Assembly (NCBI RefSeq): GCF_002078875.1
Contig: NC_034411.1
Coordinates: 7,313,009 to 7,377,008 of the forward strand
DNA: 64,000 nt
Source: Numida meleagris
Taxonomy: Eukaryota > Chordata > Aves > Galliformes > Numididae
Reading direction: 5' to 3'
The notes below the pieces were generated by a model. That model was not told where the DNA came from, did no database searches, and saw only the letters and a list, made by a program, of their open reading frames with translations. The stretch's first letter is position 1. Every line of letters starts with the position of its first letter. The translations under genes and the position numbers were made by a program. Shown piece by piece: positions 11,940-24,700 of the stretch.

Positions 11940-12560
11940 ACATGTAATTTTGACAAAAAGCTTGAGTCTACTGCTGTGTTTTTTTTTTAAATTGTTTATT
12001 TTTATTATTTTTAGCTGGATAAAATCTTTGCATTTTTTTTTCAAACTGTTTCAAACTCCAAAATATATCCGCTTATGCTTTCAGAATCATGAATATGAAA
12101 CCAAGCAACAGGACTGGTTATGATTTATATAGTTGGTCTGCGGCTGTTATGCAAAGATGGATTTTACCATTACAATGATACTTATGTAATTCTGACAGTT
12201 TTCCTTGTGTTGCTAGGGAATTCTGTAAACAAACCAAATAAAACCGCAGCGTACTTCAATAGCAGTGACAAAATTTTGTAGCCACAATGCTGAGAATATA
12301 GTCTAATTATTCTATAAACACGCTTTGATTTGTTTACTTCAGTGTCAAATTAACTTCAAATATGTAACAACAGTCACTGATTTGATATGGTATACAATAC
12401 TGCCAGTGACTGCTTTCATTGTAGTGTGTGTAAATCTATCTCTTTTTAAAATCAACTCATTTCTGAAAGCGTCTCTGCCATACATTGTGAATACTAAACA
12501 GGGAAACACATGTGCAACTTATTTGAAAGAAAATTATTTCCAACGAATTTTGCTATGATC
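11940..12560. promoter_or_regulatory. AT-rich enhancer-like block with SOX-POU-like composite
   Basis: The block carries CTGTTATGCAAAG (12144-12156), close to the composite SOX2-OCT4 site in which a SOX half-site abuts an octamer. About 15 bp further is ACAATG, a second SOX-type core. Forkhead-like GTAAACAAA (near 12225) and TGTTTAC (near 12332) words flank it. There is no repeat-element signature. Regulatory function is inference. Confidence 0.28.
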
Positions 12561-15500
12561 CAGCATATTTTTGCTCCGCTTTATTTTTCCTTTTGCACAG
12601 TAGAAGGGATAATTTTTAGGAAGATTAATAACTCATGACTTAGAGAAACAAATTATAATCTCGCTGGGAAAAAATGAGCCAGACTAACCTCATCTCCATC
12701 CTCGCAGTTGCCCTGAATCAGTAGATTGTGCTACTTAAAAGAAAGAAAGAACTCTGACCACTTTAACCAATATAGACAACTGGGACAAAATCAAACTTTG
12801 GAGCAGTTGGAAAGTACAGGGATCCTGGAGAGATGCACAGAAGAAACAAATGATTACACTCTGTTTTTCATTTCCTACTGTTTTTAACTGAACAGCAAGC
12901 TAGGGAAATCATCAATGGCTTACAAAAAGATTTGTGTGGGGGGCCTTGTTCTTTTCAGGGATTTTTGTGCGAGGTGTGGAGGGTTTGCTGCCTGCCATGA
13001 CCATCAGTGGTAGTAAGTAACAGACTCAGTGATGGCAACCACTGCTCTGCACAAATGACTTTGAAGTGGCTTGTGATACGCGCACCACAGCTTGGAAACC
13101 CCTGGCTTATGCCATAAAGCACCTTTCACAAAGTGGCATCTCCAAATGATTTACAACCTGCACGCACTACGTACAAGCCAGAAGCTCACCCACTGAAATG
13201 AGGACAGCCTAGGAGAGAGTGAGACCACCAAATGGCATTTGTAAAACGAAGTAAGAGAATGCAGCAGGAAAAGAAATAATGTTAGTCCCACTCCCTGCCA
13301 ACACCAGCTGTTTCTGCCCATTTGCTCACATCGTGATGAGAAATGTGACAATATCCAGCAGATGAATTTCCTTTTCAGAAAGCAAGGAGTTAAAGTCTTG
13401 TGCCAGGGAAATCTGTTGTTTTATAAAGTAGAGCAAATAAGGCAAGAACGGGGACCTGGGATCTGACCAGGATTCACAAGAACTCCCCGAGGAGTGCCAA
13501 ACTGCAACAAAAAAGGTCCCAGAAACAAGAAAGGGTTAAAAATCTCAGTAATGGGAGATGTCATTCCTGTCCAGGTGATCTCAGAACTGGACTAGCAAAT
13601 TTTCTCCCCGTGGTAAGTTTTGTGTTTTCATAAGGCAATAATCCACACTTGATCTTCGTCTGGAGACCAACCACCCCTTCGTTTCCCTCTGGAAAAAGCA
13701 AGACCTCCAGTCAGATGGAAATGATGAACCTCAGTTTTCCAAGCTTCACCAGAACAGGCCTTCAGCTGGTCATTTTCATCTAGATCTGTGTGAGACTAGA
13801 TTTAAGAGAGATGCATACATTCCTTCCACTGCCTTCTACTGTGGAGGGATTGATCGTATCCCAACTTATTTACACAAGCTATCTGCTGCGACAAAAACAT
13901 TTCTCTTGCAGCAACTCAAGTATCAAAACATTGCAGAAAGTCAGCGGAAATCTTGGGGATCCTACAGGCATATCATCCACCTCATCACTGGGGATCCTCA
14001 GAACAAACAAAGCAGATGCTTCTTTGGCAATATTTAGATATGGAAGGAACAACTTGCTGTAATTCAGGAAAATGGTCATTCAGGCTCTACAGCTGGCAAC
14101 AGCACTGTACCAGCATCCTTTATGGATCTGTCATGAAAATGATAATAAATAAAAGAACTGTAGGGTAAAATGATCACAGGGACAAGATGTAAAAAAGCTA
14201 CATAAAGCAGTGTTGCATTTCCTCTGCCTCCCCAATGCACACAGATAGCAGGACTTCTCAGATTGTCCTTTGGTCTCTACATAAGGTCTTGCTGATTTGT
14301 CTCACTTCTGTTCTGCAGAACACCTAAGGAATCCTTGACCTCACAGAAGTCCCTGTAACCAGGTACTGTGAAAAGGTCTTGGTCCCAGGACACTAACGTG
14401 CACACAGCATGATCGGCTTGGCTCTACAGCAAACTCCAGTGTTCCCAGCAGTGCACCTCAAAAGGCACTGAACAAGGACCTGCCTTTTAAAAGACAGGAT
14501 CCTGCCCTTTAAAACACTAAAATCTCCAAGAAGAAAATACTGGATTTACTGTCATTAGGCTGAAATAATCTAGGGGCTCAGTGAGAGCTTGGAGTTTTTA
14601 TACTTGTAAGGTAGAAATTGTGGAAATTAACAATGAAGTTGTGGAAATTAGAGGTTATTATTACAAAGCCTCTATTTAAGGGATAATGTTCTTGGCAGAG
14701 AAGTATACAAGGCAATAAATTGCCTTAATAGGTGATTACATTCCCAAAGAAAAACTGCACTGAAGGCTAAATAAGTAACCACAAATACCATTATACAACA
14801 AGCAAAGGATAAAAGCCATGAGAATATGCTTTCTAAAAATATTTTGTACTCGCACATTACCTTCCTCCATTTTTAGTGCATCTAAGAGTCATCCTTCTTA
14901 GTATTTCCATATTTACCCAAGTAGTGCAGTCTGGAGTCTAAAGGAATTCAACTCGGAGGTGAGCCTTGGACACCTGATCTGCCTGAAACCCATTTGTAAG
15001 GACATACAAATGGTCTGTAGATCACATGCATGAGTAGGGGAAAGCGTCAAGCTTCTCAGAAGGTTCCAATATAGTTCTGCACTTTCACAAGCGGAAGAAA
15101 AGAGTAAGAGATCAAGGGACCATCCTCACAGAAAGCTGTTGTCCAGCCCTCTGGAGGCACTTGTACAGATAACACCTACCTCCAGGACAGGGCCCGAGGA
15201 CATCCCTCTGGATGACTGCAGTGTAGAGAGCAGAAAAACACTCCTCCCACTTATTCAGGGTGAATTTCTTTCAAAAGAAATCACTCTTCCAGCACACAAC
15301 CCGTGTGGCTAGTTGAAGCAAAGCATACCAAGAAATACAGCAAGGGCTCTGTCTTCATTTTCCTGTACTTCGTGCTTTGCATCTTGGGGCTCTGATGACT
15401 CCAAGTATTCCAAGCCTGCTAACAAGGATTCCCTTTTCTTCTTTATTACATATGGCTGAACAATTGTAACTGTTTCACCAGCTATGAGCCTCATTGCCAT

Positions 15501-16689
15501 TATTCCTGCCTCTGTCACGTCAGTATAAGCTTGCTGTATGTGTATGGAGCACGCACCAACCCCAGGCTACACTTAAACCCACTTAGAAATGGGAGCAGAA
15601 TGCAACATGCTATTGTTACAGACAAGCTCTCAAAAAATGATTCTCCTGCTACAATTTGCACTGGCTGCCAGTTAGTTTTCAAGAGAGGGAGGTATCATGA
15701 TTTTGCCCTATAAAACCACACTTAGCTTCCTGAGCTTGGTGACCTACCTAGCTATTACTCATTTTCTAGAAAAGGAGGGCACATTGGAGCCTCTGGAAAG
15801 ACCAGCTTCAGCTCAGGAATTCTAAGTTCTCTGGGCAATTTCTACAAGTAACAGGGGGAGAGCAATTCCTCCGATGAACTGGTGAAAATTCTCATTTTCT
15901 GGAGTAGAAGCCTGAAATGAGGATCTGCCACTGTCTCCAGAGTTCAGGTTCCCTACACTGGGATTTCCCCCTGTGAACACACTTGCCACTCTCAGCGAGT
16001 ACCAGGGCTGTGGACACAAACGTTCCCCAGATCTATTACCCTTCCTCTAGCTCATTTAAGCTGAGACCTTTGAATCTGTGAGCATGCTCCAAAGTTTCCC
16101 TGTACCTGTACCAACTAAGGACAGGATTTGAGAGCCCAAATATTGTTCTTCAAAAACTCATGAGTCAGGACTCGTAGATCTGTGGATTTGTAGGTGATCT
16201 GAAATGCCTGTAAGTTATTTAGAGTGCAATGAACTTTAAAGAGCCTGATTCTGCAGTTTTATTGACCTTGCTGTAAATGTCCTGGTGTTTGCACCCCTGC
16301 TTTTCATAATGGGCCTGTTAAAATACCTAATTTTTCATCTTTTAGTCTGTCTGATTTCTTACTTCGAAATGTGAAACATAAACCAATGTTGTGTTTCCCT
16401 TAGCAGACTGGAAGTATTCACTGGGCACAAGCACAGCATAGTAACTGCTGCACAAGAACAGCTCTGTGGCTAGCTTAGGCTTTATAACTCCTAGTGGTAC
16501 CTCCAAAACCTTCCACATCTAACAGGCAAAGCTATGGCTCCAAAAGGTAAATTGAAACTTGACCATCTGTTCCTCTGGGAACCTTTCATTCTTTGACTGC
16601 TCTAGATATCAAAGGACCAACATTAATCGATTAAATTCTCCCTGCCTTGCAGAGGAAATCCCAATACAAGGCAGCTGTCCGAGATGGAT
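12561..16689. other. Unique non-coding DNA
   Basis: Four kilobases with only short random frames. A stretch at 13068-13112 (CACCACAGCTTGGAAACCCCTGG and neighbours) faintly recalls the ends of old hAT transposons but is too short to call. A segment at 16231-16315 (GAGCCTGATTCTGCAG and TAATGGGCCTG) faintly recalls old amniote repeats. Nothing else stands out. Confidence 0.5.
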
Positions 16690-16815
16690 GAGGGCTAGTT
16701 AGCAGTTGGAATTGAAGTCCTGGAGATCAGCGTTTATTTCCACATACTGCACAAATTTCCTGTGCAGTCTTGGGCTGGTTACTTGATCGCCCTGTGACCT
16801 GGGCCTATGCCTGTT
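16690..16815 (+). repeat. MIR-like ancient SINE relic
   Basis: The order TTAGCAGTTGGAATTGAAG, CCTGGAGATCAGCGTTTATT, TTCCTGTGCAGTCTTGGGC, GGTTACTTGATCGCCCTGTG and ACCTGGGCC parallels the tRNA-related half and core of MIR/CORE-SINE elements (cTGTGtGaCcTTGGGCaaGTtACTTaAcctCtCTGTG). Divergence is high, as expected for an insertion older than the bird-mammal split. Exact family and ends cannot be fixed by eye. Confidence 0.45.
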
Positions 16816-17609
16816 ACAGTCAGGTTAGCATTGCTACATTCTTCCAGCATGCTTCATGTGAGAATGCCCAGGTTGGGAAGGCAGGGCTCAGCATGTTTTT
16901 CATGACAGCACAAACTCCATCACATCTGCAGCGAGCGCTCCCTTCCTGAGCTGACTGTACCACCTGGAGGCATTCTGACCACCCAGTGTCTCTTACTCAC
17001 TTGTCTGAAGTCCAACCCATACTTATATATCTACTGGCAAAAAGGCTCATCATGTAAACTCTCCTCAGGTCTGCATTCAGCAAAGTTGCTTAGCTTTAAG
17101 ATAGTTAGTTCATGTGACTTCCACTAACTACCTCTGACCGTTTGAGCCTTGCTTTCCTGTTCCACTGTGAGCTCAAAACAACTGTTCTCACCTCTCTTCT
17201 TCTCTCTTTCCCCCATAACAACATCCAGTTTCTCATATCTGCTGCCAGACCCACCTTGCCTCCAAGCCTCATCCTCAGCACATGCACGTGTGCATTCAGC
17301 CTCCCTGCTCAGTAGCTATCTCAATTCAGCCATGCTCCAAACCCGAAAACACGTTGGCAAGGCAAGCTTCCAGTCTCACTGGTCTGTGCCATCCAAAGAG
17401 TCCTTGGATAGGAACAGCATGAAAGTCCCCTGGACATGGAAGGAGAAAAGACACGAATTGCAAACTGCCTCATTCCTTAAAGTATTTTCTGTGTCCTCTC
17501 AGGGGGTGACATCACCCTGCTAACGGTGGCCTCCTCTCATGCTTTCAGAGAAGTTTGATTCCTTTTCAGGTATCATTTGCAAACCCGGTAATCCATCATT
17601 GTTTGACAC

Positions 17610-17643
17610 TGGTTAACAATCATTTGATCATTGGTTAACAATC
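17610..17643 (+). repeat. 12-bp direct repeat spaced by two helical turns
   Basis: The word TGGTTAACAATC occurs at 17610-17621 and 17632-17643, a period of 22 bp. GTTAAC is a palindrome and resembles the HNF1 half-site GTTAAT; GTTAACAAT also resembles a SOX or forkhead core. The spacing would put two bound proteins on the same DNA face. The repeat is directly visible; its use is inference. Confidence 0.5.
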
Positions 17644-18550
17644 TCAGTTTAAAGCAACCCATCTGGTTTTACCTTTAACGGATTACGGGCAACACATGTG
17701 ATCTCTTTTGCAGGCAGAGTTATAACACTGGGAAAAAAACATCTGGATAATTTTCAGCTCTCACAGCTGCTTGCAAAGCCGTGGACATGACAGCAACAGT
17801 ATTATGTGAGCAACACTCCCACTGCAAGGGTTGGTGTTGGTCCCTTTGCAATAAGCGACGATTTTTACCTATGAATGTGTTTCCAGATCCTAGCACCTGG
17901 ATCAGATGGGCCTCTATTACCTTAGAACTGAAAGGCATCAAAGCCCAATTCAGAGCAGACCTATTTGAAGGAAGACCTGCAGAACAACCTGAGAGCAATA
18001 TAAGGCGCTCAGACGTTTTTTCTTTTCACTTCTTCTCTGAGTACTTTTACATCATGCCTACTTATCACAACAGCCTACAGAAAAAGAATATGCTCTGGTG
18101 AGTAATCCTAATGGAAGGCATTTTGCCTTGTCTTTTTAGTATCTAACACAAGAACAACTGCAACTTTTTTCCAAAGCCTTTTTTTTTCCCCTCAGTGGAG
18201 TCTTCTTTCTGTACCTTCTCACACTTCTGTATGTGTAAGACAAATACCAGCTGCGTTGCCAGCTCTGCTGTCAGCATTAGCCACAAGAACAAAAGTCTGG
18301 GGATTTCTAGCACATGCATTTGGTGTGTCAGACAATTCATGGAGTGCTGCAAACCCCCAGGGAAGGCTCTGGATTTGTGTATATTGGCCATAAGCAAACA
18401 CATTTCTTCTGGATTCCTCCATGCTCACGGGAGCCTTGTGCCACTCACTTGTCCATGTGAGCCGAGCAAACTGGCTTTCATGCATCTGCTGCATTGGTTT
18501 CCATCTCTGCAGAAAGTCAGCCCGAGGAAATATAGATAAGTAGATTTCAG

Positions 18551-18589
18551 TTTCGTTCTTTTTTCTTTCCTTTTTTTCTTTTTTTTCCT
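18551..18589 (+). repeat. Pyrimidine tract
   Basis: A C/T-only run interrupted by one G, mostly T with scattered C. It could be a simple repeat. No polypyrimidine/AG acceptor followed by an open frame of interest was found. Confidence 0.6.
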
Positions 18590-20659
18590 AAGACCAGATA
18601 CACTTGGGGCACAGTGTAAGCAGAAATATGGAGTGGAAGCCTCTGTTTAAAATATTAATCCTTCTGCCCTGGCAATGAAGTTTCCCTGTCTCCCTCCTCA
18701 CTTTGTTCTGACCTCTTCCACCATAGCCAGCATGCTTCACTGCTACAAGCGCACTGGATTGTAACATACGGTCCAAATCAGCTGGTACCAGAAAAAAAGG
18801 GGCGCAGAGAAAAAGGCACAGAAAATACCCACTGTGTTGTTGGGAAAATCACTGCAAATGATTGTCTTGAGACTTGGAGGGGAAAAAAAGCCCACTACCA
18901 CAACTAGCAGGTAAGGATTTCTATTTCTGCACCTTCAGTAGAGCAATTTGTAGTTGACAGGATCTGACAAGCAACCCACTAGAAATAAAATTATCTCCAC
19001 AGATGAGCTTCAAACCCATGGGATCATCAAGGCACAGGATGGGGGAAAGTGCGTAGGGGCAGGGGAACAGCGTGAAGTCCTCTGCTCAATGAAGAGCAGT
19101 CAGATGTAATAAATATCAGCAGCAGCTGCGCATGGGCAAAGCATCCTGCCAAGGTAAAACAGGGGTTAAAGTGTGTTCTTAATGCAGCATGTTCTTAATT
19201 TCTGCAAGAGCATTGCAGACTGTGCTGTTCCACTGCTGATATACCTGGGCATACAGCAGTGCTGATTTTTCCATTGGTGCAAAATGAGATCTGGTGCAAC
19301 ACCGAGATACTGATCTCCCTCAAACAGAGAAATTCACCTTGGCTTTCTTTCCCCACTGCAGACTGGATTTTTCAGTAGATCCAATTTACTAAAGTGCATG
19401 GCATGTAGCACACTTCCTCTGAGTTGCCAAGTTTTCTGACAAACTTTCTTGCCAACACATATGTGAAAGACTAAAGACTCGGCTGAAGAGATGGGACTCA
19501 GTATCTGAGCAAACTACTCATTGAACTTCTGTGCAAACTAAAAGAGCCAGAAGCCAGGCTGAGGTGTAGAATAGGCTCAGTGGGTTCTGCCACTGTCTGG
19601 AAAGGAAGATGCTGTATTTGCCCATAAGGTGATAGAAATCTCCTCCTTGGTGTGTAATTCTACAAGGTGGAAGGGAGGCAGAAGCCTGTTCCTCTAATTC
19701 ATGGCAGGAAACAGCTTTCCACATGCATGTCCAGTTCAACAGCTAATAACTGAAACACCGCATAGAACATCAGAAGTCAAATAACCTCAAGCTGTCTCAG
19801 AGAGAAGAAAACAGCAAAGAAAAGAGATGCGTATTAATTCTAGATTGCTATGCTATAGGGAGAACCCATGTTTCTTTCATATTCACCTTTTCTGACTGTA
19901 CATCACGAAAGGACTCTGTCTTTCAGAACAGAGTACTGAAGAGAAAACAACTCTTGATATTGCTTCCTTCTGAGGCCTGAAGGGAACTATAACCCAGAGT
20001 ATCACAGACAAAAAGGAAGGAGTTAAACGGGCATAAGCAAAGTGAGGGGTAAGGAGTGGGGAGAACCTTTCGTCCTTTATTTACAAGGAAGAAGCACAAC
20101 TTAAATGCCCCTGCATGGTGACATTGACATAGACACCATCAATGGAGATACAGAGATATCGACGCAAAGGCAGCCCAGAGGTGTGCTACCTCTTTTTAAA
20201 TAGTTCCTTAGGAGACAGCAGATGTGTAACAGAGGACTTGGCTCAGCTGCCTACAGTAGGAACATTAAATGGCTTTGCGACACAGTAAAACACACACAGA
20301 GCTAAAAGTAAGTTGGAAGACAGGAACAAAATTTTGGGTCAGTAAATAAGAGGGCCCCTGTGCCTGGCAGGAAGAAGGAAGCATTAAGCTCAGCCAGGAG
20401 CTTGGAAACACCATCAGCGAGCCCATGCTAGAAGCAGGCTGTTTTGCAGGTGACATTCTCTCAGTTGTGAACCTACCTGCCGATTCTGCAAACACATTAA
20501 TAAAAGCAGACCAAGACAATTTAATAAGCTCACTCCTGCTGCCAATTCCTTTTCCTTCTTTAAAAGAAATAACCCGTCCCTCTGGTTCCAGTCTGCTAGC
20601 CATCTGGCATACAGCCCAAGAGGGGCTCGGCTCTCTAGCCCTGAAAGGCAAGAGGTGAA

Positions 20660-20940
20660 ATCCAGTCCTCGCTTAATACCAACAGTGTAAAGCCAATTTA
20701 AAAGTCTTTAAAAATCTATCTTTGATCGAAGGGAAGATGTTGTTTAATTGAAAAGTCTCCTTTCCTGGAGCAGCTGGATTTTCCTCAAGCTGCAGCCACT
20801 TCAAAAGGATTCCCAGTAATGTCAGAGCTTCTTAGGTTTAAACTGTCAGCATCGGAAGGGCTGCTACAGGCTTTCGTCTCCTGCAGGTTCCTAAAGACTT
20901 CTGGTGTATAAAGATCCATTTTAAATAATATAATGCTTCA
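20660..20940. promoter_or_regulatory. Enhancer-like block with TCF/LEF-type site
   Basis: The block contains an exact CTTTGATC (20720-20727), the TCF/LEF core, followed by GTTTAATTG (homeodomain core), GGAGCAGCTGG (E-box CAGCTG), TCAAGCTGCAGCC and TTTAAATAATATAA. No repeat element is visible. Motif density suggests a regulatory element, but this is an inference. Confidence 0.24.
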
Positions 20941-22465
20941 AAAATACAGCAACAAGGGGAAATGCTAAGAAAAAGATTCCTTCCAAACAGAAAGTTGTAA
21001 TAGAAAGTTACGCTGAGGACTGATTTCTTTACAGTATGTTTTTAATAATAATACTTTTATTTCTTGTTCCTTAATTTGCACAACATGTAAACGGTAATGA
21101 GGTATCCATTGCTGTACGCATATAGAAATGTGTTCTGGAATTTCTGCTTTCCTTCAGATGCATGGCATTTAAATGCAGATGGAAAATGCACTTAGGCAGG
21201 CATTATTATTCAATAAAGTGTGCCCTGTCATGTCTCATCATGCTTGACTAAAACTTTGTAGCTCTGGCACAGCTGGCATAAAAATAGAGATGTGCCGGTA
21301 TCTGGATGGAGACATAACATCTTCTTCCATGGAGAGAAGACAGCAGCTTCACCAACCTGATGTCCTATTCAAACCCCACAGGGCTTTGTCAAAATTTCAG
21401 AGCCACCCTCTGCACCTTAACTCTAGTGACCCAAATGAGTGAAGATTTGCCATTTCTGTAAACGTGGCAATAGGCAAATGGCTTTAAAAATAATTCCTCC
21501 CATCAGACAATGGCGAGGTCTGTTCAGAACTGAAGTAGATGAACAGAGACTCACCTATGTTCTCAAAGCCCTGGGCTACACAGGCTAGGACAAGAGGTTT
21601 GAGACCATTTCTCTGTTGGACTGGGAAGAGCTGTGATCCATAGTGTGCAAAATATCAGGCAGGATCAATCTCCTTGTTGTCTCAGCAATCTGTTGGAATG
21701 ACACAGACCACATTCGGCCAACCTGAATTCTACTGCACCTCCATGCCTTGCCTTTCCTGCACGTTGGTTCCACGAGCCTTTCTGTTCAGCAAGTCACATA
21801 AACTTTGCAGCTGTCCTTCCCTGGACCTGTATCTTTAGAGGAGAACCTCATCCTCATGCTTCTTTGTGCTTAAATTCCTCACTTTCACAGGGAGAGCCAT
21901 GGGACTTCAAAGGGTGCATGTGAGGGCAAACAGGGCTGCTCAGAGACTGTGGGAATGGAAGTCGTAAAGCGTGACACTGCTAAACACGTGACAGGGAAAT
22001 CTCCTAAAGCACATGCACTTATTTAATAACAACTGATCTTTGGGTTCCCTGTGTATGAGTACATGTAAGGTATTTGCTATCAGATCACACAGTGTTAGTC
22101 ACAGTTAGACCAGCACCTAGAGTGGCTTCTTTTCTAAATGCTCATATTTGCTGTCTGTAAATTTAGGAGTAAGGGAAAAGGGGTTTGATTAGACAATTAA
22201 AAGCTTAATTCATTACCAATTACTTATATCACTCTGCTATCCCTACCAAGTCAAATCTATCCCTGGTGTAATTCTATTAAGTTTCTGGAGTTGCAACAGG
22301 GACAACTTTGGCTCAATGTCTTAATGTTTTTGGGTGTTTTTTTTTTATTTGATACTCAGGGCTGTATTTATATCCAAAGCAATGTGTCTCTTATTACAAA
22401 CATAAGTCTTTGTAATGGCATACACCCTGAATGCATAGGACATTTCACCCATAAAAAATAACCAA
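20941..22465. other. Unique non-coding DNA, nothing recognised
   Basis: Short AT-rich stretches and small frames only. The segment around 22180-22260 is AT-rich with homeodomain-like TAATT words but is not distinctive enough to call. Confidence 0.5.
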
Positions 22466-22540
22466 GGTCTCATCCAGCCTCTGTCGAAATCATCTACAAA
22501 ATTCCCATAATTTCTAATGGCAACAGAATCGGGCCCCAAC
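22466..22540 (-). repeat. Ancient amniote interspersed repeat relic
   Basis: Read on the minus strand, GGGCCCGATTCTGTTGCCAT is followed by a stretch like the self-complementary 'attgaagtcaatggg' unit and then GGCTGGATGAGACC. This order matches an old repeat common in turtle, crocodile and bird genomes, in which sequences built on GGGCCTGATTCTG and CAATGGGA flank a palindromic core. I cannot assign a Repbase name from memory with confidence. Confidence 0.42.
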
Positions 22541-24279
22541 TTTTCTGCCCTTAGAGGGGAGAGTTGCATTACGAGTTAGTGGTAATATCCCCATATTGAT
22601 GAGTCACTCACTTTGCAGTACATAACGTTTTATGAAGTAGAGAATCACTTTCCCTTAGCAATTACAATTTTGAGACAGAATCTCAGACACCAGCTAGCTC
22701 CTTTGTTTCCCAGCCCGCTCTTGTGTGGCATTACAGCCATTCTTAACATGCCTGCCTGGTTATTTGCTAGGGTAAAAAATTTGTGAACCGCGATCACTGT
22801 GGTAAGAAGAGATCCCAGCTGGATATTAAAATATGGGTTACGGTTTCATTGAGTGAGGGGATTCCTTAAAACTTCTCACCCCATTTCTTCAGCTCCTTGG
22901 TTAGGAGCCTGTCAGTAAGTACAAGAATATCCACCTCTGAAGCACATTATCCCCTACTGGAAGGAGTCCCCTTTACCCCTTTGCAGCATTCAGTATGATG
23001 ACAGAAGCTTATAATGTATGTAATGATATGAGCAAGTGCAACTACCACAGAAACCTTTAAAAACCATTTTGTTACTTTAGCATTGATAGAAATGTAGAAA
23101 TCCTTTCCACTCCATTTAGAAATTTGGCAAACAGATACCAAAATCCTCACATCTCACAGTCAAAACTGCTAAGATCTACTGTGAGCTCCTCTGTGTACGG
23201 AAGCATTGCAACAAATGGAATTTGTGCTCTGTCAAAGGGAAAAGTATATATTTGTGGGTATGGTTCAGCTTTGGTTGGTGAAATGGGAAGATTTAATAAT
23301 TTGGGATGAGACTTCCATGCTACACCTCTGTTTAAAAAAAAAAAAGCATACAAATGGACAGGGCATCAAATGGCATTTGATAGACAGAGGCAAGGATTGG
23401 GGGACGGCTGCGCTCTTTTCAACTCAGGAAACCTTTTACAGGACTCAAGGAAAGCATTAGCTTGGCCACTTGCTCTCTCTAGTGGGCAGAATGCAGAATG
23501 ACCTGAGTCTTCAGCAGCATGCACATTTCAAACGTTTCTAAAGAGGAAGCGCTTTTAGAAAAGAAACAGACTACAAGATATAAACGGAGATCATTAAATA
23601 CTTGATCTGCCACTCAAAGCTTTGTCATGTCATCATTACACTGGGGAGACAAGACTGGAGTATCCCATTTTCCTCCAACAAACCTCTTCAAGCTTCTAAT
23701 CGAGTTCCCTTCTTCAATTCCTGACATGGTCAAAGTGTCTTTGAGGCACACAGTCAATGCGCAGAATGACTTTAGAGAGAGAAAATGTATGGTTCAAACA
23801 ATGAAGATCCCAGACCGGTTAGTTTTAACACAGCATGTTTAACGTGGAGTAGGATCTGATCTAAGTCCAAGGAAGCAAAAATGATGCTCCCAGAAATTAC
23901 ACTGCTACAGACTGTAAAAATAAATTCTTTTTTCAAAGGTAAATGAAATTACTACAACCCAACAGAGCCTTGTCAGTTAGGCTCTCTGGACTAAGGTATC
24001 AGCTTCCTTTTCCACTATAGCTTCTACCATTACGATGCTCTGATTGCCCAGCAGCACCAGAAATCCTTTTCTAAAATTTTGGGAGGAAAGGCCGTGGGTC
24101 TTTCAGTCATGTTTTACTAGAACCAGAAAAGTAAATGTCTTAAAGGTAAAGAAGAAATAGGAGTTCTTGGTAAGAGTTTAAAACAAGTGGAAAATAGGTG
24201 TAAATTAAACAAGGACTTACTTCTTAACAGCAGTGGAAAAGACAGTGCGAAGGTTTTTCATTTGACTAGAACACTTTCA
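22541..24279. other. Unique non-coding DNA, nothing recognised
   Basis: Only short overlapping frames (up to 84 residues) and a short A run at 23334-23345. No repeat-element ends and no CpG cluster. Confidence 0.5.
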
Positions 24280-24700
24280 TTCTGGGTGATTCTTTAATCC
24301 AGACATTGAGGTTGCAAGGCACTACCTCGGTCTATTGTTTAATGACATTTATAACTCTATAATAGTATTTTGCAAAAATTACCTCGGGCTTAACCTTTTT
24401 TAACTATGGAACAGACAATACAGTGATGTCATGAATGCAAAGTTAGTAATTTATAATCTGTCATTTGGCTTTAAATTAGTGTTTTTCTCCAGACAATAGG
24501 CATGATGAATATAAGCACAAATGAACCATGAATCTCTTCAATTATCCTTATTTAGATTCACTTTCATATGAATTTTCATTTGATTCTAACCACAATCTCT
24601 TTACCATGAATCAAAGGCAGACCTGTCTTGCAGCAACATGTCTACTTAATATAATGAAGAAACACCTACAGCCATTAAAAATATTGTCTCCATGTTCCAA
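24280..24700. promoter_or_regulatory. AT-rich enhancer-like block, weak
   Basis: Repeated ACTACCTCGG and TTACCTCGGG words flank an AT-rich core (ATTTATAACTCTATAATAG), and TAAATTAGT and AGACAATAGG follow. There is no transposon signature. The base composition and motif content resemble conserved non-coding DNA, but nothing proves it. Confidence 0.18.

Larger units (their letters stand above)
16816..20659. other. Unique non-coding DNA
   Basis: The longest frames here (124 residues at 17149-17523 plus, 128 residues at 20265-20651 minus) match no known domain and are overlapped by frames on the other strand. A pyrimidine tract and a direct repeat are listed separately. No transposon tail was recognised. 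Confidence 0.5.

Noticed and set aside
13068..13112. Phrase resembling the terminal sequence of old hAT transposons
   Set aside because: Too short and lacks a matching opposite terminus or target-site duplication.
16231..16315. Segment resembling old amniote repeats (GAGCCTGATTCTGCAG..GGGCCTG)
   Set aside because: Match limited to two short words at its edges; weaker than the three relics that were listed.
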